A stretch of 64,000 nucleotides of DNA from Vibrio sp. RE86. Lineage in GTDB: Bacteria; Pseudomonadota; Gammaproteobacteria; Enterobacterales; Vibrionaceae. The DNA lies in assembly GCF_013114545.1 (NCBI RefSeq), contig NZ_VTXI01000011.1, positions 62,001 through 126,000 of the forward strand, read 5' to 3'. Positions 1 through 9,792 of the stretch are shown here, piece by piece. The position numbers and the translations under genes were made by a program. Each line of letters opens with the position of its first letter. Positions within the stretch are counted from its first letter, which is position 1. The notes under the pieces are model-generated. The model was not told where the DNA came from, made no database searches, and saw only the letters and a list, made by a program, of their open reading frames with translations.

Positions 1-105
1 ATTATAAACTCATAGTTATTAAACAATAAACGTAAAGGTAGTTTATCAATCAATAGGCTTTAATTAAATTGATATTAACGAGTACAAACAGCAGATTTAA
101 TTTCG

Positions 106-381
106 ATGATTTACGTGACAGCAGAACTACAGATTAAGCCAGAAGTGGACTTGATACAGGCAAAGCAACAGATTCAAACATTTTGTTCGGACATGGAGTC
201 TGAAGTGGGATGTGTTCAGGCTACGGCGACCTACGATGTAGAAGATGAACGCCGAGTGATTCTTTGGGAGCGCTACCAAGATCAAGCGGCCATCGAAGCA
301 CATTTTGCTATGCCACATACACAAGCGTTTATCGCATTGGGTTTAACTGAATTGGTCAAAGCTACCAATAGCCGCTTTTAG
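106..381 (+). CDS. Antibiotic biosynthesis monooxygenase (ABM)/YgiN-like small protein
   Basis: A 91-residue protein with the single ferredoxin-like ABM fold pattern: an N-terminal strand (MIYVTAELQIKP), a helix of about residues 18-35, a WERY strand near residue 55 and an HFAMPHTQAF helix near residues 66-75. Members form small dimers and are cofactor-free quinol or polyketide monooxygenases or dehalogenases, but the substrate cannot be read from sequence. It lies 12 nt upstream of an oxidoreductase on the same strand, so the two are probably co-transcribed. The family call is fairly safe; the function is open. Confidence 0.8.
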   Translation: MIYVTAELQIKPEVDLIQAKQQIQTFCSDMESEVGCVQATATYDVEDERRVILWERYQDQAAIEAHFAMPHTQAFIALGLTELVKATNSRF

Positions 382-393
382 GAGTCATTCAAG

Positions 394-1368
394 ATGAAAT
401 GGGGAATTTTAGGCACAAGTTTTATTTCAGGAGTCATGGCTGATGCAATCAAGGGTGACGAACAAAGTGAGTTGTATGCGGTAGCAGGTAGAAACCCTGA
501 AACCTTAGAGGCGTTCGTTAAGCAGTATCAACCTTCTGTAAATTACAGCTCAATGGATGACTTGCTCGAGGACGAAAGTGTCGAAGTGGTTTATATCGCG
601 TTACCTAACCACCTTCACCATGAGTATGTAGAGAAAGCCGCAGCGAAAGGCAAAGCAATTTTGTGTGAAAAGTCCTTATCGGTTGATATGGAAAAAAGCG
701 AACAAGCATTGGCCGCCGTAAAGGAACATAACGTCTTTTTCGCTGAGGGGTTAATGTATCTGCATCACCCATTTGTTCATGCTCTGCTCGAAGAACTTGA
801 GAAAGGGACTATCGGTGAAGTACGCTCGATTCAAGCTTCATACGTCGCGGCGATTAGCCAGTTCGTGAATCCCGCGAGTAAAGGCGCGTTATACAACTTA
901 GGTTGCTACCCTGCGTCTTTGGCTCACTTGGTACTTCAACATCAGTTTGGCGATACAATTTTCGATAGCTACGATCTTCAAGCGTTTGGACGACACGGAG
1001 CCGACAGTAACATTTGTGAGTCGACAGCGCTGTTTAAGTTGAACGACCAGGTCACTTTGCAGCTGCATACCGCGGAAGATTATGGTTTAAAGCATGGCTT
1101 TACCATTTTAGGTAGCAAAGGCGCGATTACGTTAGATACGAATCCATGGCTACCAACAAGCACAAACTGCCTGACGGTTGAGGTGTATGAAACATCGAAA
1201 CAGACACGTGAGGTAGAAGCTAAGGGTGATGCATTCCATTATCAAGTGCGTAATATTCGCAGTGCAATTGAGACTGGAAAAGTCACATTGGATAAGCCGT
1301 GTGCGAAACCAAAAGACTCATGGCAAATCATGAAGTTACTGACGGATTGGGAAAAAGCAGCAAGCTGA
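394..1368 (+). CDS. Gfo/Idh/MocA family NAD(P)-dependent oxidoreductase
   Basis: A 324-residue cytosolic dehydrogenase. The N-terminus MKWGILGTSFIS is a Rossmann dinucleotide-binding start, and IALPNHLHHEY (about residues 68-78) matches the conserved N-H-H stretch of the family. The usual EKP motif reads CEKSLS (residues 90-95), so the lysine is kept but the proline is replaced by serine. The C-terminal half is the alpha/beta substrate-binding domain. The family uses sugars, inositols or dihydrodiols; the substrate here is unknown. A good SD (AGGAG) precedes the ATG. It probably forms a two-gene operon with the ABM protein and ends at a strong hairpin. Confidence 0.88.
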   Translation: MKWGILGTSFISGVMADAIKGDEQSELYAVAGRNPETLEAFVKQYQPSVNYSSMDDLLEDESVEVVYIALPNHLHHEYVEKAAAKGKAILCEKSLSVDMEKSEQALAAVKEHNVFFAEGLMYLHHPFVHALLEELEKGTIGEVRSIQASYVAAISQFVNPASKGALYNLGCYPASLAHLVLQHQFGDTIFDSYDLQAFGRHGADSNICESTALFKLNDQVTLQLHTAEDYGLKHGFTILGSKGAITLDTNPWLPTSTNCLTVEVYETSKQTREVEAKGDAFHYQVRNIRSAIETGKVTLDKPCAKPKDSWQIMKLLTDWEKAAS

Positions 1369-1380
1369 CTCAAATAAAAA

Positions 1381-1406
1381 ACCAGAGCACGGAGCTCTGG
1401 TTTTTG
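1381..1406. terminator. Bidirectional rho-independent terminator
   Basis: Inverted repeat ACCAGAGC / GCTCTGGT around a 5-nt loop, with an A-run on the left and a T-run on the right. It can end both the rightward oxidoreductase transcript and the leftward torCA transcript that converges on it. Confidence 0.85.
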
Positions 1407-1443
1407 GTTTAGCACAACATTCGTTAGTTAGTGTTTTTGTTAT

Positions 1444-3891
1444 CTAACCGTTTTTTGGTGGAACAAAAGCGGTGAGTTCGAGTGCTGGTCCGGTGTACTT
1501 TTCAATACGAACCAGTGACGAGTTTGCCGCACAACCATTTGCTAAGCGTGATGTTGGAATGTCAGAAGTCAGAACGTTCGCGCCGCCGTTTTTACAAAGG
1601 CCCGTCTTCGCATCAAGATCTGGCCAGCCACCTTCGTGAATACATACCGAACCTTGCTTAATGCCATCTGTCACTAATGCGCCAACCAACACTTGACCAC
1701 GGTCGTTGAATGCTCGAACCAGATCGCCACTCTTGATGCCGCGTGCTTTAGCATCTTCAGGGTTAATCGAGATAGGCTCTCTGTTTGCGATCGCGTATTC
1801 GTCTCGCAGCTTAGCGTAGTTAAACTGACTATGCAGACGATGCGCAGCGTGAGCCGTCATTAACTGTAGTTCACCCTCTTTAGCCGAACCTGTGTACTCT
1901 GTAGGCTCCATCCAAGTTGGGTGAGCAGGACAGTCTTCCAGTTTGTACCCTTCGATCGTTTTTGAGTAGATCTCGATCTTGCCGCTTGGGGTACCAAGTG
2001 GGTTCATAACCGGATCTTTGCGGAAGTCAGCGTGGCGAACAAATTGCGCCGCTTTCTTGTTGAACTTCATTTCGATTAGCTGGTTATCGTCCCAGAATTT
2101 ACCGAATTTAGGCATGCGGATACGTGCAGAGCGTCCTGCTTTTTGAGCAACTTCATAGAAGCCTTTCAGCCAACCCATCTCATCTTTACCTTCAGTAAAG
2201 ACATCACGACCACCTGGCTTGATCATTTCGGCCATGTCGGCGAATACGTCAAAGTCGTTACGTGCTTCACCTTGCGGCTCGACTACCTGCTTCATTGGGA
2301 CTAAGTGCTGGTTACTGTAGTCACCAGTCATGGTCATATCATTTCGTTCGAATGAGGTCGTGATTGGAAGAACAACGTCGGCGTGCTTCGCTGCTGCAGT
2401 CCAGTAGATCTCAGAAATAACCACAAGCTCAGGCTTTTGCCATGCTTTAATTAGACGGTTAGTGTCTTGGTGATGCGTGAAGTTACCGCCGCCTGCCCAC
2501 CAGATCATCTTGATGTCTGGGAACGTTAGCTGATGGCCATTATGGTGGAACTGCTTACCAGGGTTTTCTAAAGCTTCAACAATGCGAGCAACAGGGAAGC
2601 TGTTTACCGCGCCAGACACTGCCCAGTCGTTACCCGCTGACGAACCACCACCGATAGACGCTGAGATTGCAGGAAGAACCGCAGCATCACGAGTCGGGTT
2701 ACCGCCGTTAGAGTAGTGGTAAGAGAAACCGAAACCACCGCCAGGCAGACCAATTTGACCAAGCATCGCTGCAAGAGTAACAACCATCCAGTGGCGCTGT
2801 TCACCAAATTGCTGGCGTTGAATGCCCCAACCAGCCATTAGCATAGTACGGTTAGCACTGAAGATGTCGGCCAGTAGTTCGATCTGTTTCGCAGGTACGC
2901 CAGTGATGCCTTCTGCCCATGCTGGTGTTTTTTCTACGCCATCTTCTTTACCTAGTAGGTACTGTTCGAACTTGTCGTAGCCAGTGGTGTACTTATCTAA
3001 GAATGCTTTGTCATGTTTGCCTTTCGTCACCAATGAATGAGCAACACCCATCATCAGCGCAACGTCTGTCATTGGGTGTGGAGCAATCCACTGAACGTTA
3101 TCGCCAAAGAACTCGATCGTTTCTGATCGCATCGGATCGATCGCGATGATGGTTTTTCCAGATTTCTTCAGTTGGTGGAAAAACTCAAGGCCAGAACAGT
3201 CAGTAGAACTCCATGCAATCTTAAGTGTATTCAGTGGGTTCATACCCCAAAGCACAACAACATCTGAGTTCTCTAAAACGACAGGGTGAGTGGTTTGCTG
3301 TTCGTAAACTTCAATCGAGCCCATTACGTGCGGCATGATGACTTGCGCGGCACCTGTAGAGTAATCACCTAAGTGGCCAGAGTAACCGCCCGCCATGCTC
3401 ATGTAGCGTTGCAAAAGAGTTTGAGCTTTGTGTAGAACACCACTTGAACGCCAGCCGTAAGAACCCGCAAAGACAGACTCTGCACCGCTCTCTTTACGAA
3501 TGCGCATGTGCTGTTCATGGATTAGCTTGTAAGCTTCATCCCAAGAGACACGAACGTATTCGTCACTACCACGAACACCTTCAGGTTGGCTTGGGTTTGC
3601 TAAGAAACCTTTACGCACCATTGGGTACTTGATACGAGCTTTTGTGTAAACCTGATCTGGCCCCGTTGTTTGTAGACTGTTTTCTACGGTTTGGGCAACG
3701 GCATTGGTGGTTGAGACTAACTTGCCATTTTTAACTTCACAAAGCATCGGCCCCATGCGGCCCGCTGTTAGTACACCAGAACCTCTTTTATTGGCAGCAG
3801 ATGCAGTCAGGGGCGTTAAGGAAGTAAACGCCATCGCGCCCGCTGCCATACCAGTCCCTTTGAGGAATCCGCGACGTGTAATATCAGTCAT
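1444..3891 (-). CDS. torA: Trimethylamine-N-oxide reductase TorA, molybdopterin catalytic subunit
   Basis: An 815-residue periplasmic molybdoenzyme that reduces TMAO to trimethylamine as a terminal electron acceptor in anaerobic respiration. The start used here gives [12 protein letters not shown], a twin-arginine signal with an AxA-type cleavage region near residues 30-33; an in-frame ATG 12 codons upstream lies outside the SD (AAGGAAAAG) and is rejected. The YGWRSSG stretch (residues 145-151) matches the DMSO/TMAO reductase segment carrying the Mo-ligating serine (probably S149). Length is close to E. coli TorA (about 850). It follows the pentaheme cytochrome torC, its electron donor, by 19 nt. 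TorZ or a BisC-like role is less likely because of the Tat signal and partner. Confidence 0.93.
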   Translation of the reverse strand: MTDITRRGFLKGTGMAAGAMAFTSLTPLTASAANKRGSGVLTAGRMGPMLCEVKNGKLVSTTNAVAQTVENSLQTTGPDQVYTKARIKYPMVRKGFLANPSQPEGVRGSDEYVRVSWDEAYKLIHEQHMRIRKESGAESVFAGSYGWRSSGVLHKAQTLLQRYMSMAGGYSGHLGDYSTGAAQVIMPHVMGSIEVYEQQTTHPVVLENSDVVVLWGMNPLNTLKIAWSSTDCSGLEFFHQLKKSGKTIIAIDPMRSETIEFFGDNVQWIAPHPMTDVALMMGVAHSLVTKGKHDKAFLDKYTTGYDKFEQYLLGKEDGVEKTPAWAEGITGVPAKQIELLADIFSANRTMLMAGWGIQRQQFGEQRHWMVVTLAAMLGQIGLPGGGFGFSYHYSNGGNPTRDAAVLPAISASIGGGSSAGNDWAVSGAVNSFPVARIVEALENPGKQFHHNGHQLTFPDIKMIWWAGGGNFTHHQDTNRLIKAWQKPELVVISEIYWTAAAKHADVVLPITTSFERNDMTMTGDYSNQHLVPMKQVVEPQGEARNDFDVFADMAEMIKPGGRDVFTEGKDEMGWLKGFYEVAQKAGRSARIRMPKFGKFWDDNQLIEMKFNKKAAQFVRHADFRKDPVMNPLGTPSGKIEIYSKTIEGYKLEDCPAHPTWMEPTEYTGSAKEGELQLMTAHAAHRLHSQFNYAKLRDEYAIANREPISINPEDAKARGIKSGDLVRAFNDRGQVLVGALVTDGIKQGSVCIHEGGWPDLDAKTGLCKNGGANVLTSDIPTSRLANGCAANSSLVRIEKYTGPALELTAFVPPKNG

Positions 3892-3910
3892 AATCTTTTC
3901 CTTATGTTTC

Positions 3911-5005
3911 TTAGTGACCAGCCACATCTTTTGCGTGGTTCTGGAAGAATTTAGTCAGTACTTCTAAGTCGTATTCTGAAATGTCGGTACGGTCACCCAT
4001 GCCTTTTGCAACTGGGCCCCACGCGTTGACAGTAAAGTGACCTGCTGCAATTTTTGCGTGACAGGTTGAGCAGTAAACCGTGTCTAGTTGCTCTGCGTAA
4101 TCCCACAATGGTTCTTGGCTATCAAGCACGGGTGCGGTGATTTCAGTTTGAAGAGAAGCTGAGCGCCATTCGTTACCGTATTCATCGGCTTTGTATTCAC
4201 CGACCGTCAGTGCAGCTTGGCCGGCATCAGTCAGCATTGCGACGATTGCACGTTGACCTTCGCCAAAGTAAAGAACTTGCTCTGCGCCTTTCATCTGGTA
4301 CGCGTCTAGCTGAACAGTTCGAGATGTGTCAGTTTGAGCGATTACGTGCAGTTCAGTGGTTGGGTTTATGGTACCTAGATCACCCATTTGAACAGCTTCA
4401 ACTGGGTAAACAGTTTTGGCATTTGGGTCGGTCTTCTCAGTGAATGCCATTAGGTTGTCAAACGCTGCGCTGTCCATTTCTGGCTCTGGAGCAAAGTGAG
4501 CAACACCTTTGTGACAGTCGATACAGGTTTGATTGTTGTCTTGGCCATATTGGTGCATTTTGGCCGCATCTTCAGACTGTTCGTATGTATCCATAGCTTC
4601 GAACTCGTGACATGAACGGCAAGTCGCTGAGTCGTTAGCGCGTAGTTGAGCCCATACCGTTTCAGCCATCGCCATACGGTGCTCTTCATACTTATCTTCA
4701 GTATCAATTTTTCCTGTCACGAACTCGTGGTAAATATCCTTGCTCGCGCGGATTTTTGTGATCACGTAGTCCATAGGATCTGATGGGATATGACAGTCAG
4801 AACACTCTGCACGTATGCCTTTAGCGTTACTAAAGTGAATGGAACCTTCGTACTCTTCGTACGGGATCTCCATCGAGTGGCAAGAGACACAGAATTCAGT
4901 GCTAGAGGTGTAGTGCATAACTGCTGCGGTGCCACCTAGGGTTAACCAACCGATAGCGATGCCAGCGACGGCGATTAGGGCAATATATCTTTTCTTAATT
5001 GACAT
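3911..5005 (-). CDS. torC: Pentaheme c-type cytochrome TorC (NapC/NirT family)
   Basis: A 364-residue membrane-anchored quinol dehydrogenase that passes electrons from menaquinol to TorA. One N-terminal membrane helix (about residues 7-30) is followed by four CxxCH heme sites typical of NapC/NirT (C39, C68, C129, C161) and a fifth C-terminal CxxCH (C312) that marks TorC proteins. All five motifs are intact. It is the first gene of a torCA operon. No torD chaperone or torSTR regulator is present in this window, so those must be elsewhere. Confidence 0.93.
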   Translation of the reverse strand: MSIKKRYIALIAVAGIAIGWLTLGGTAAVMHYTSSTEFCVSCHSMEIPYEEYEGSIHFSNAKGIRAECSDCHIPSDPMDYVITKIRASKDIYHEFVTGKIDTEDKYEEHRMAMAETVWAQLRANDSATCRSCHEFEAMDTYEQSEDAAKMHQYGQDNNQTCIDCHKGVAHFAPEPEMDSAAFDNLMAFTEKTDPNAKTVYPVEAVQMGDLGTINPTTELHVIAQTDTSRTVQLDAYQMKGAEQVLYFGEGQRAIVAMLTDAGQAALTVGEYKADEYGNEWRSASLQTEITAPVLDSQEPLWDYAEQLDTVYCSTCHAKIAAGHFTVNAWGPVAKGMGDRTDISEYDLEVLTKFFQNHAKDVAGH

Positions 5006-5321
5006 GAAGTGTAATAACTCTTAACAAAAATACATGTTTAGTCGCAATTTACTCCTTTAGTGGTAGTTGATATTGATCTTGCGCATAACCATGAATAAAA
5101 AATGGTTTTAGTGGATAAATCTGGTGAGAGGATCAAATTACCAATAATCCCAGGCTTTTGTTTGCTTTTGGGTTTCATTTGTTTTGTGAATGTGTTTGAA
5201 CGGTGGCTTGTTTAGTCGAAGCGCGAAAGTGTGGAAACAGGGGCATGCTTCACCATAGCCAATCAAGACTTTGGCTATGATGAAAGAGAATGCGGTGTAT
5301 AGGTAGAGTGGGATTTGAGTA
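5006..5321. other. Intergenic torC promoter region with FNR-like site and inverted repeat
   Basis: This 316-nt gap holds the torC upstream region. It contains TTGAT-ATTG-ATCTT at 5067-5080 and an inverted repeat CATAGCCA / TGGCTATG at about 5254-5279 that lacks a T-run and so is a weak terminator candidate for the leftward exporter gene. No convincing small ORF was seen. Confidence 0.5.
5067..5080. promoter_or_regulatory. Candidate FNR-like site upstream of torC
   Basis: TTGATATTGATCTT matches the FNR consensus TTGAT-N4-ATCAA at 8 of 10 specified bases and sits about 60-75 nt before the torC start, a plausible activating position for an anaerobic respiration operon. E. coli tor is controlled by TorR rather than FNR, so this is only a candidate. 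Confidence 0.35.
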
Positions 5322-5918
5322 TTACAAGACCAAAGAAATCGCGATGATACTCATGATGACGCCTACGCAGAATTCGAGCACCTTCCAAGATTTTGGTTTT
5401 CGGAATAGGGGAGCTAAGAATCGAGCGCCGTATCCAAGGGAGAAGAAGAACACGAACGATGCCGTGATAGCCCCCGCGGCAAACAGCGCCTGGTTTGGTT
5501 GATATTGAGTAGAAATCGAGCCAAGCAACACAACAGTGTCAAGATAGACATGAGGGTTTAGCCAAGTGAAGGCTAAACACATAGTGATTGCTTTTAACGC
5601 GCTAGCGCTGCTTTTGTCACTGGTGTCCATCCCGTGATACGAGGTGAAAGCCGACTTAAAGCTCAGAAGAGCATACACGGTAAGAAAAAGCGCACCGCCA
5701 TAACGAGCAAACTGTTCAATCTGAGGATACTGTTTCACAATCGCGCCAAAACCTGCCACACCGAAGCTGATCAACAGTGCATCTGAAATGGCGCAGACCG
5801 CGCAGACCAAAAGTACATGCTGGTTTTTAAGCCCTTGCTTGAGAACAAACGCATTTTGCGAACCTATCGCTAGGATAAGCGACAAACCAAGGGAAAATCC
5901 CGCAATATAAGTCGTCAT
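5322..5918 (-). CDS. argO: LysE/ArgO family amino-acid (arginine) exporter
   Basis: A 198-residue inner-membrane protein with about six hydrophobic helices. The N-terminal GSQNAFVLKQGL (about residues 19-30) and the later FTWLNPHVYLDTVVLLGS are the hallmark motifs of the LysE/ArgO branch, as opposed to RhtB. E. coli ArgO is 211 residues. The predicted role is export of L-arginine or other basic amino acids and toxic analogues. The usual neighbour argP is absent here, so the substrate is an inference from similarity. Confidence 0.85.
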   Translation of the reverse strand: MTTYIAGFSLGLSLILAIGSQNAFVLKQGLKNQHVLLVCAVCAISDALLISFGVAGFGAIVKQYPQIEQFARYGGALFLTVYALLSFKSAFTSYHGMDTSDKSSASALKAITMCLAFTWLNPHVYLDTVVLLGSISTQYQPNQALFAAGAITASFVFFFSLGYGARFLAPLFRKPKSWKVLEFCVGVIMSIIAISLVL

Positions 5919-5946
5919 GATTTTATGTGCCTACAGAGTTCCGAGA

Positions 5947-6459
5947 TCAGTGGTCCACAAAAATTATCTGTTCTGTGTCGAAGCCGCGGTCTTTAGACAT
6001 TGAGAGGAATTTATCGATAACCGACTGTTCGACTTGAGGCTCTCTGGCCAACAGCCATAAATAGTCGTTGTTAGGGCCTGAAACAAAAGCGTATTGATTG
6101 TCAGCTTTGTCTAACTCGAACACAACGTAAGAGCCATAGAATGGCCCAAAGAATGACACCTTGAGGTAGCCCGTCTGTTCGCTGTCGACGAAGTAAGCTT
6201 TTCCTTCCGCTTCTTTCCACTCTTGGTTTTCGACTGAGTAGCCTCGATTAATGACTTTGACTCCGCCATCATCGCGCAAAGAGTAGTCGGCAGTAACCTT
6301 GGTTAATCCTCGTTCGAAAGAGTGGTCAAGGCGTGCAATTTCATGCCATGTCCCCAAGTAATTTTCGAGTTCGAACTCTTGAACTGGTGCGACTTTATCA
6401 GGCATACCTAAGCAGCCAGTTAGCGCTAGGGTCAGAAGTAGAATGAGTCCTTTTTTCAT
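5947..6459 (-). CDS. blc: Outer-membrane lipoprotein lipocalin Blc
   Basis: A 170-residue lipoprotein. The signal peptide ends in a lipobox LTGC (Cys16), and the lipocalin signature GTWHEIARLDHSFERG follows at about residues 36-51. The C-terminal YLWLLAREP stretch matches the conserved end of Blc. Such proteins bind lysophospholipids and act in envelope maintenance. A strong SD (GGGAGG) precedes the ATG. It is 28 nt from the ArgO-type exporter on the same strand and may be co-transcribed. Confidence 0.92.
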   Translation of the reverse strand: MKKGLILLLTLALTGCLGMPDKVAPVQEFELENYLGTWHEIARLDHSFERGLTKVTADYSLRDDGGVKVINRGYSVENQEWKEAEGKAYFVDSEQTGYLKVSFFGPFYGSYVVFELDKADNQYAFVSGPNNDYLWLLAREPQVEQSVIDKFLSMSKDRGFDTEQIIFVDH

Positions 6460-6497
6460 AGAGAACCTCCCGTTCTATGGAAATGAAAGTCTTTGTA

Positions 6498-6755
6498 CTA
6501 ACGAGAAAAAATACGTGATAGCTTGTGTCCAATGGCAAAGCTTAACACGGTAACTGTAACGATCACGAATACTGAATAGAGATGACCGATAGTGGGTGAG
6601 ATGCCGAATCCCCAAACAAAAGAGAACACCAGCCCTTGGTAAGCCTCATAAGGCCATTGATGGATAGGGAAGTGAGAATCGCCTGAAAGTAAAAATATCA
6701 GCCCGAGTATTCCGAGCAGCGCAGTACAGGTACCGACAATAGAGTGCCTATTCAT
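6498..6755 (-). CDS. Small two-helix membrane protein, unknown function
   Basis: An 85-residue protein with a hydrophobic helix at about residues 6-24, a middle hydrophobic/aromatic stretch containing PIHQWPYEAYQGLVFSFVWG, and a C-terminal helix at about residues 58-75, ending in a basic tail. I do not recognise the family. It lies upstream of blc on the same strand, 38 nt before it, and could be the first gene of a blc operon. Confidence 0.6.
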   Translation of the reverse strand: MNRHSIVGTCTALLGILGLIFLLSGDSHFPIHQWPYEAYQGLVFSFVWGFGISPTIGHLYSVFVIVTVTVLSFAIGHKLSRIFSR

Positions 6756-6821
6756 GGGATGTAAAACTCGCTTATAAGTAAGGTTAAGTCGGTGATGTTG
6801 TAAAGCTTAGAGTAAACCGAA

Positions 6822-6849
6822 AAAGGAGTGCCGACGTCAAGCCGGCACT
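6822..6849 (-). terminator. Rho-independent terminator of the Hsp70 (936 aa) gene
   Basis: Inverted repeat AGTGCCG / CGGCACT followed, on the minus strand, by CCTTTTTC. It lies just past the stop codon of the larger Hsp70-like gene. Confidence 0.8.
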
Positions 6850-6854
6850 GAACT

Positions 6855-9665
6855 TTACTGATTTACTAGCGTTAAGCCGCTTGGCAGAGCATCACCAAAT
6901 ACGCGTTTCGATTCGCTTTCTGATAGCTCTTTGACTTGCTCAACCAGTGTTAACCAAGAATCAGGGACTTTGCTCTGTTTGAGTTTCTCGATCACTTGAG
7001 TGCGGAAGTCATCTGAAATATCAAACAAGCGATCGCCAGTCTTACGACAGATCATTACCGCTGCAAACGCGATCATTGGCTCTTTCTGCCAGTTTTGCTC
7101 CAGAAGCTTTGGTAACCATTGCTCTGCTTGCTCACGTGGGATAACGCTATGCTGGCTACCATAAAGTGGCGTGCGAGAAGCCAAACGACCTAATGCCCAC
7201 CAGTGTGCTTGCTCAAACTGATTGTGATTGATGGCTTTGCTTAAGCACCATGAAGCAAGAAGAACCTTGTCTTCAACTTCTAAGTGTTCTAGCGATGCCG
7301 CTAAACGCACCATCGATTCGTAACCCATTTCTTGCGCAGTTTTTGCTGACTGAGGGTTCTTCATCGCACCAGGATGCAAGTACTTAGCAATATCAGCCAG
7401 AATTGTCTCTTGCTGCTCTTGGCTTAGGCCGCCAGCGATGCGTCGCCAGAATACCCACCAGTCGGTCCAGCCTTGGTGATTCTTGAACTGAATACCTTGT
7501 TGGTACAATCCCCAAACCTGTTCGATGCGCCATGAATCTGTAGCGTCCCCAAATCCCGGTCTGAGCGAGAATCCAGCAAGGCGTAGCCAGTTCTTCTCGT
7601 GGGGTTCCGAGCGGCGACGGCGTTTACGACCTAATGCAAAGGCATCAAACAAGTGGCGAAGGGTAGTAAAATCCCACTCATCGCGTTTACCGAGTTTTTT
7701 CTCAAGCTCTTTCGCTAAGGTTTTGATCTCTTTGCCGTCTGCGCTCTTTTTGTTGCCGCTATAAATGCGTGAAATCAGTTCTTTGCACTCATTTAAACGA
7801 GGGTGAAGGCTCTCTTGTTCAGCTTCATCTGCTTTTTGGTTTCGAACCTCAAACTCAAGCGCCCAACGTTTACTGTCATCATCGACATTAACGCACTCCA
7901 TCTTGAGTGTGCCGACTTCAGTCAACTGACAGGCAAGTTGTACTTCAACACGCTCTTTTTGGTTCGCTTGCAACTCACGGCCTTCACCTTCCAAGGTAGA
8001 GATGTAAGGGGGCAGAGGAGCAAATAGGTCAGGGTCGACATCCACCATGACGCCATTTTGAATGGCAGTGTTGTTGGTCAAGGTATCGTGGGTGGTTGTC
8101 AGCAGATTGAATCGTACAGGTTCACCCAATGTCAGTGAGAATCGGCGACCGCTTAGACGAATTTCCTGACCTTCTTCCGTCCCTTTTGAAAGCAGGCAGA
8201 GTGCTTTGCCCATTTTGTTCTTTTCTTGTAGATGCAAGAAGTACGAGCGGGCAGCACCACCCCCAATTTTAAGCTGAGCACCACGACGTGCTTTACCAAA
8301 AGCAACTGCACCTAAAGCGACAGACCAATCAGGGTGGGGGTTGTCTAAAACAGTAACGTCAGAGCCGCGCCAATTTCCAAGTAGGCGGGTTACACGCTCC
8401 GTGACAAGGTCACTATTAAACACACCACCGTTAAGAAGCAAACCAACAGGGACTGCTGGCTTTGATGTGTCCTCTTGCTTTAAAGCAGAGTATGAGACTT
8501 GTTGGTGCTGGTTCAAGAACTCAGCGACATGCTTACTGACTGCAGGGTCGGCAACATACGGCAAGCCAAACTCAACAACAGCGCTTCGACGTTTGTCAGG
8601 TGTTTCGCTGAAGTCCGAAAGTGGGAAAAATCCATCGAGCGCAATCTGGTGCACTTCTTGTTTGGTTAAACCAATACTCTTTGTACCACCCAGCAGTTTA
8701 GAACCACTGCCAAGCATAGTGATTTTAACCTCGTCTGGCGCATCAGAAGAAAGAAGGTTCTCTTTTGCTTTGCGAGTCTGCTGAATAAGCTTGGTCAGGC
8801 TAGCCGCATTGAGCTTTTTCGATTGGTTAAAACGAGTTTCCGCTAGGTGTGCAAGGGCTAAGTCTAGGTTATCGCCGCCAAGCATTAAGTGCTCACCGAC
8901 ACCAATACGGTCTAAAGCTAGCTCATCATTTGAATCGAAGCTTGCTTCAATCAAACTCAAATCGGTCGTACCACCACCGACGTCACACACGAGAATAAGC
9001 GGAAGCTCTTTTAGCTCATCGTTCGCGGTTTGCTGGTGGCGTGCATACCAGTCATAACAAACGGCTTGCGGTTCTTCTAAGAGAACAATTTTCTTTAGAC
9101 CAGCCAGTTCTGCAGCTTCTAACGTCAATTTACGCGCGGTTTCATCAAATGAAGCAGGTACGGTAACAACCACGTCTTGATCTTCAAGCTTGTTACTCGG
9201 GTTGCGATAGTTCCATGCTTGGCGAATATGGTTTAGATAGCTCGCACTTGCTATTACAGGCGATACTTTATCGACGTCCGTCGCCCCAGCCCATGGCAGT
9301 ATGTCACTGCTGCGATCGACCGCTTGGTGAGAAAGCCAGCTCTTTGCGCTAGAGACTTGGCGGCCTTCAACTTTTGCGCCAAGTTCGCGTGCCCATTCAC
9401 CAACAATCACATGTTGAATATCTCCCGCAACAGGCGTGACTTCCCACGGAAGAGTGAGGTCGGTTGGTGCGATTTGGCCTTGAGCGGGGTGATAGCGAAA
9501 TGAAGGAAGAAGTGGCTTACGGACAACTTCGCCAGGACCAATCAGCTGATCGATCTCAAATAGGGATACGTTGGATTGTTGTAGGTCGTCGGTGATTTCA
9601 CAGAATGCCACAACCGTATTGGTTGTACCTAAATCGATACCGACTAAAAAACGAGGGGTTGCCAT
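6855..9665 (-). CDS. Large divergent Hsp70 family protein with C-terminal extension (probably DUF3731)
   Basis: A 936-residue Hsp70-like protein. The start chosen (MATPRFLVGIDLG) has an AAGAAGG SD; an upstream in-frame ATG adds six residues. The ATPase domain is intact: VGIDLGTTNTVV at the N-terminus, LVCDVGGGTTDLSLIEA near residue 230 and LLNGGVFNSDLV near residue 415. A short beta region containing LTEVGTLKMEC follows, then about 300 residues of helical sequence rich in Trp and Arg that is not a DnaK lid and fits the DUF3731 extension known on some bacterial Hsp70s. There is no EEVD-type tail. It is the third gene of a DUF2760-Hsp70-Hsp70 array, separated from the second by a hairpin. Client and partners are unknown. 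Confidence 0.88.
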   Translation of the reverse strand: MATPRFLVGIDLGTTNTVVAFCEITDDLQQSNVSLFEIDQLIGPGEVVRKPLLPSFRYHPAQGQIAPTDLTLPWEVTPVAGDIQHVIVGEWARELGAKVEGRQVSSAKSWLSHQAVDRSSDILPWAGATDVDKVSPVIASASYLNHIRQAWNYRNPSNKLEDQDVVVTVPASFDETARKLTLEAAELAGLKKIVLLEEPQAVCYDWYARHQQTANDELKELPLILVCDVGGGTTDLSLIEASFDSNDELALDRIGVGEHLMLGGDNLDLALAHLAETRFNQSKKLNAASLTKLIQQTRKAKENLLSSDAPDEVKITMLGSGSKLLGGTKSIGLTKQEVHQIALDGFFPLSDFSETPDKRRSAVVEFGLPYVADPAVSKHVAEFLNQHQQVSYSALKQEDTSKPAVPVGLLLNGGVFNSDLVTERVTRLLGNWRGSDVTVLDNPHPDWSVALGAVAFGKARRGAQLKIGGGAARSYFLHLQEKNKMGKALCLLSKGTEEGQEIRLSGRRFSLTLGEPVRFNLLTTTHDTLTNNTAIQNGVMVDVDPDLFAPLPPYISTLEGEGRELQANQKERVEVQLACQLTEVGTLKMECVNVDDDSKRWALEFEVRNQKADEAEQESLHPRLNECKELISRIYSGNKKSADGKEIKTLAKELEKKLGKRDEWDFTTLRHLFDAFALGRKRRRRSEPHEKNWLRLAGFSLRPGFGDATDSWRIEQVWGLYQQGIQFKNHQGWTDWWVFWRRIAGGLSQEQQETILADIAKYLHPGAMKNPQSAKTAQEMGYESMVRLAASLEHLEVEDKVLLASWCLSKAINHNQFEQAHWWALGRLASRTPLYGSQHSVIPREQAEQWLPKLLEQNWQKEPMIAFAAVMICRKTGDRLFDISDDFRTQVIEKLKQSKVPDSWLTLVEQVKELSESESKRVFGDALPSGLTLVNQ

Positions 9666-9760
9666 ACAGAACCTTCTTATCAAAGAGTGATGACGAAATT
9701 TATTATTGTCGTTATTCCCAATTCAGAGCTGACTGATAAAGGGGAATGATAGTGCGATAA

Positions 9761-9787
9761 AATTACGGCACCCGTTAAGGTGCCGTA
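9761..9787 (-). terminator. Intercistronic hairpin between the two Hsp70 genes
   Basis: Inverted repeat TACGGCAC / GTGCCGTA with an 8-nt loop, followed on the minus strand by ATTTTAT. It could terminate or attenuate transcription before the downstream 936-residue Hsp70 gene. The T-run is modest, so partial read-through is possible. Confidence 0.65.
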
Positions 9788-9792
9788 TAAAA

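Noticed and set aside
3892..3927. Longer TorA start 12 codons upstream
   Set aside because: Would place extra residues before the twin-arginine signal and includes the real SD as coding sequence.
5254..5279. Inverted repeat downstream of the ArgO-type gene
   Set aside because: Good stem but no T-run on either side, so not called as a terminator.
8341..8784. 147-codon plus-strand ORF inside the large Hsp70 gene
   Set aside because: Long, but antisense to a conserved ATPase region, Ser-rich and without family features.
9666..9763. Second heat-shock promoter before the larger Hsp70
   Set aside because: TTCCCCTTTAT resembles a -10, but no CTTGAAA-type -35 lies at the right distance.
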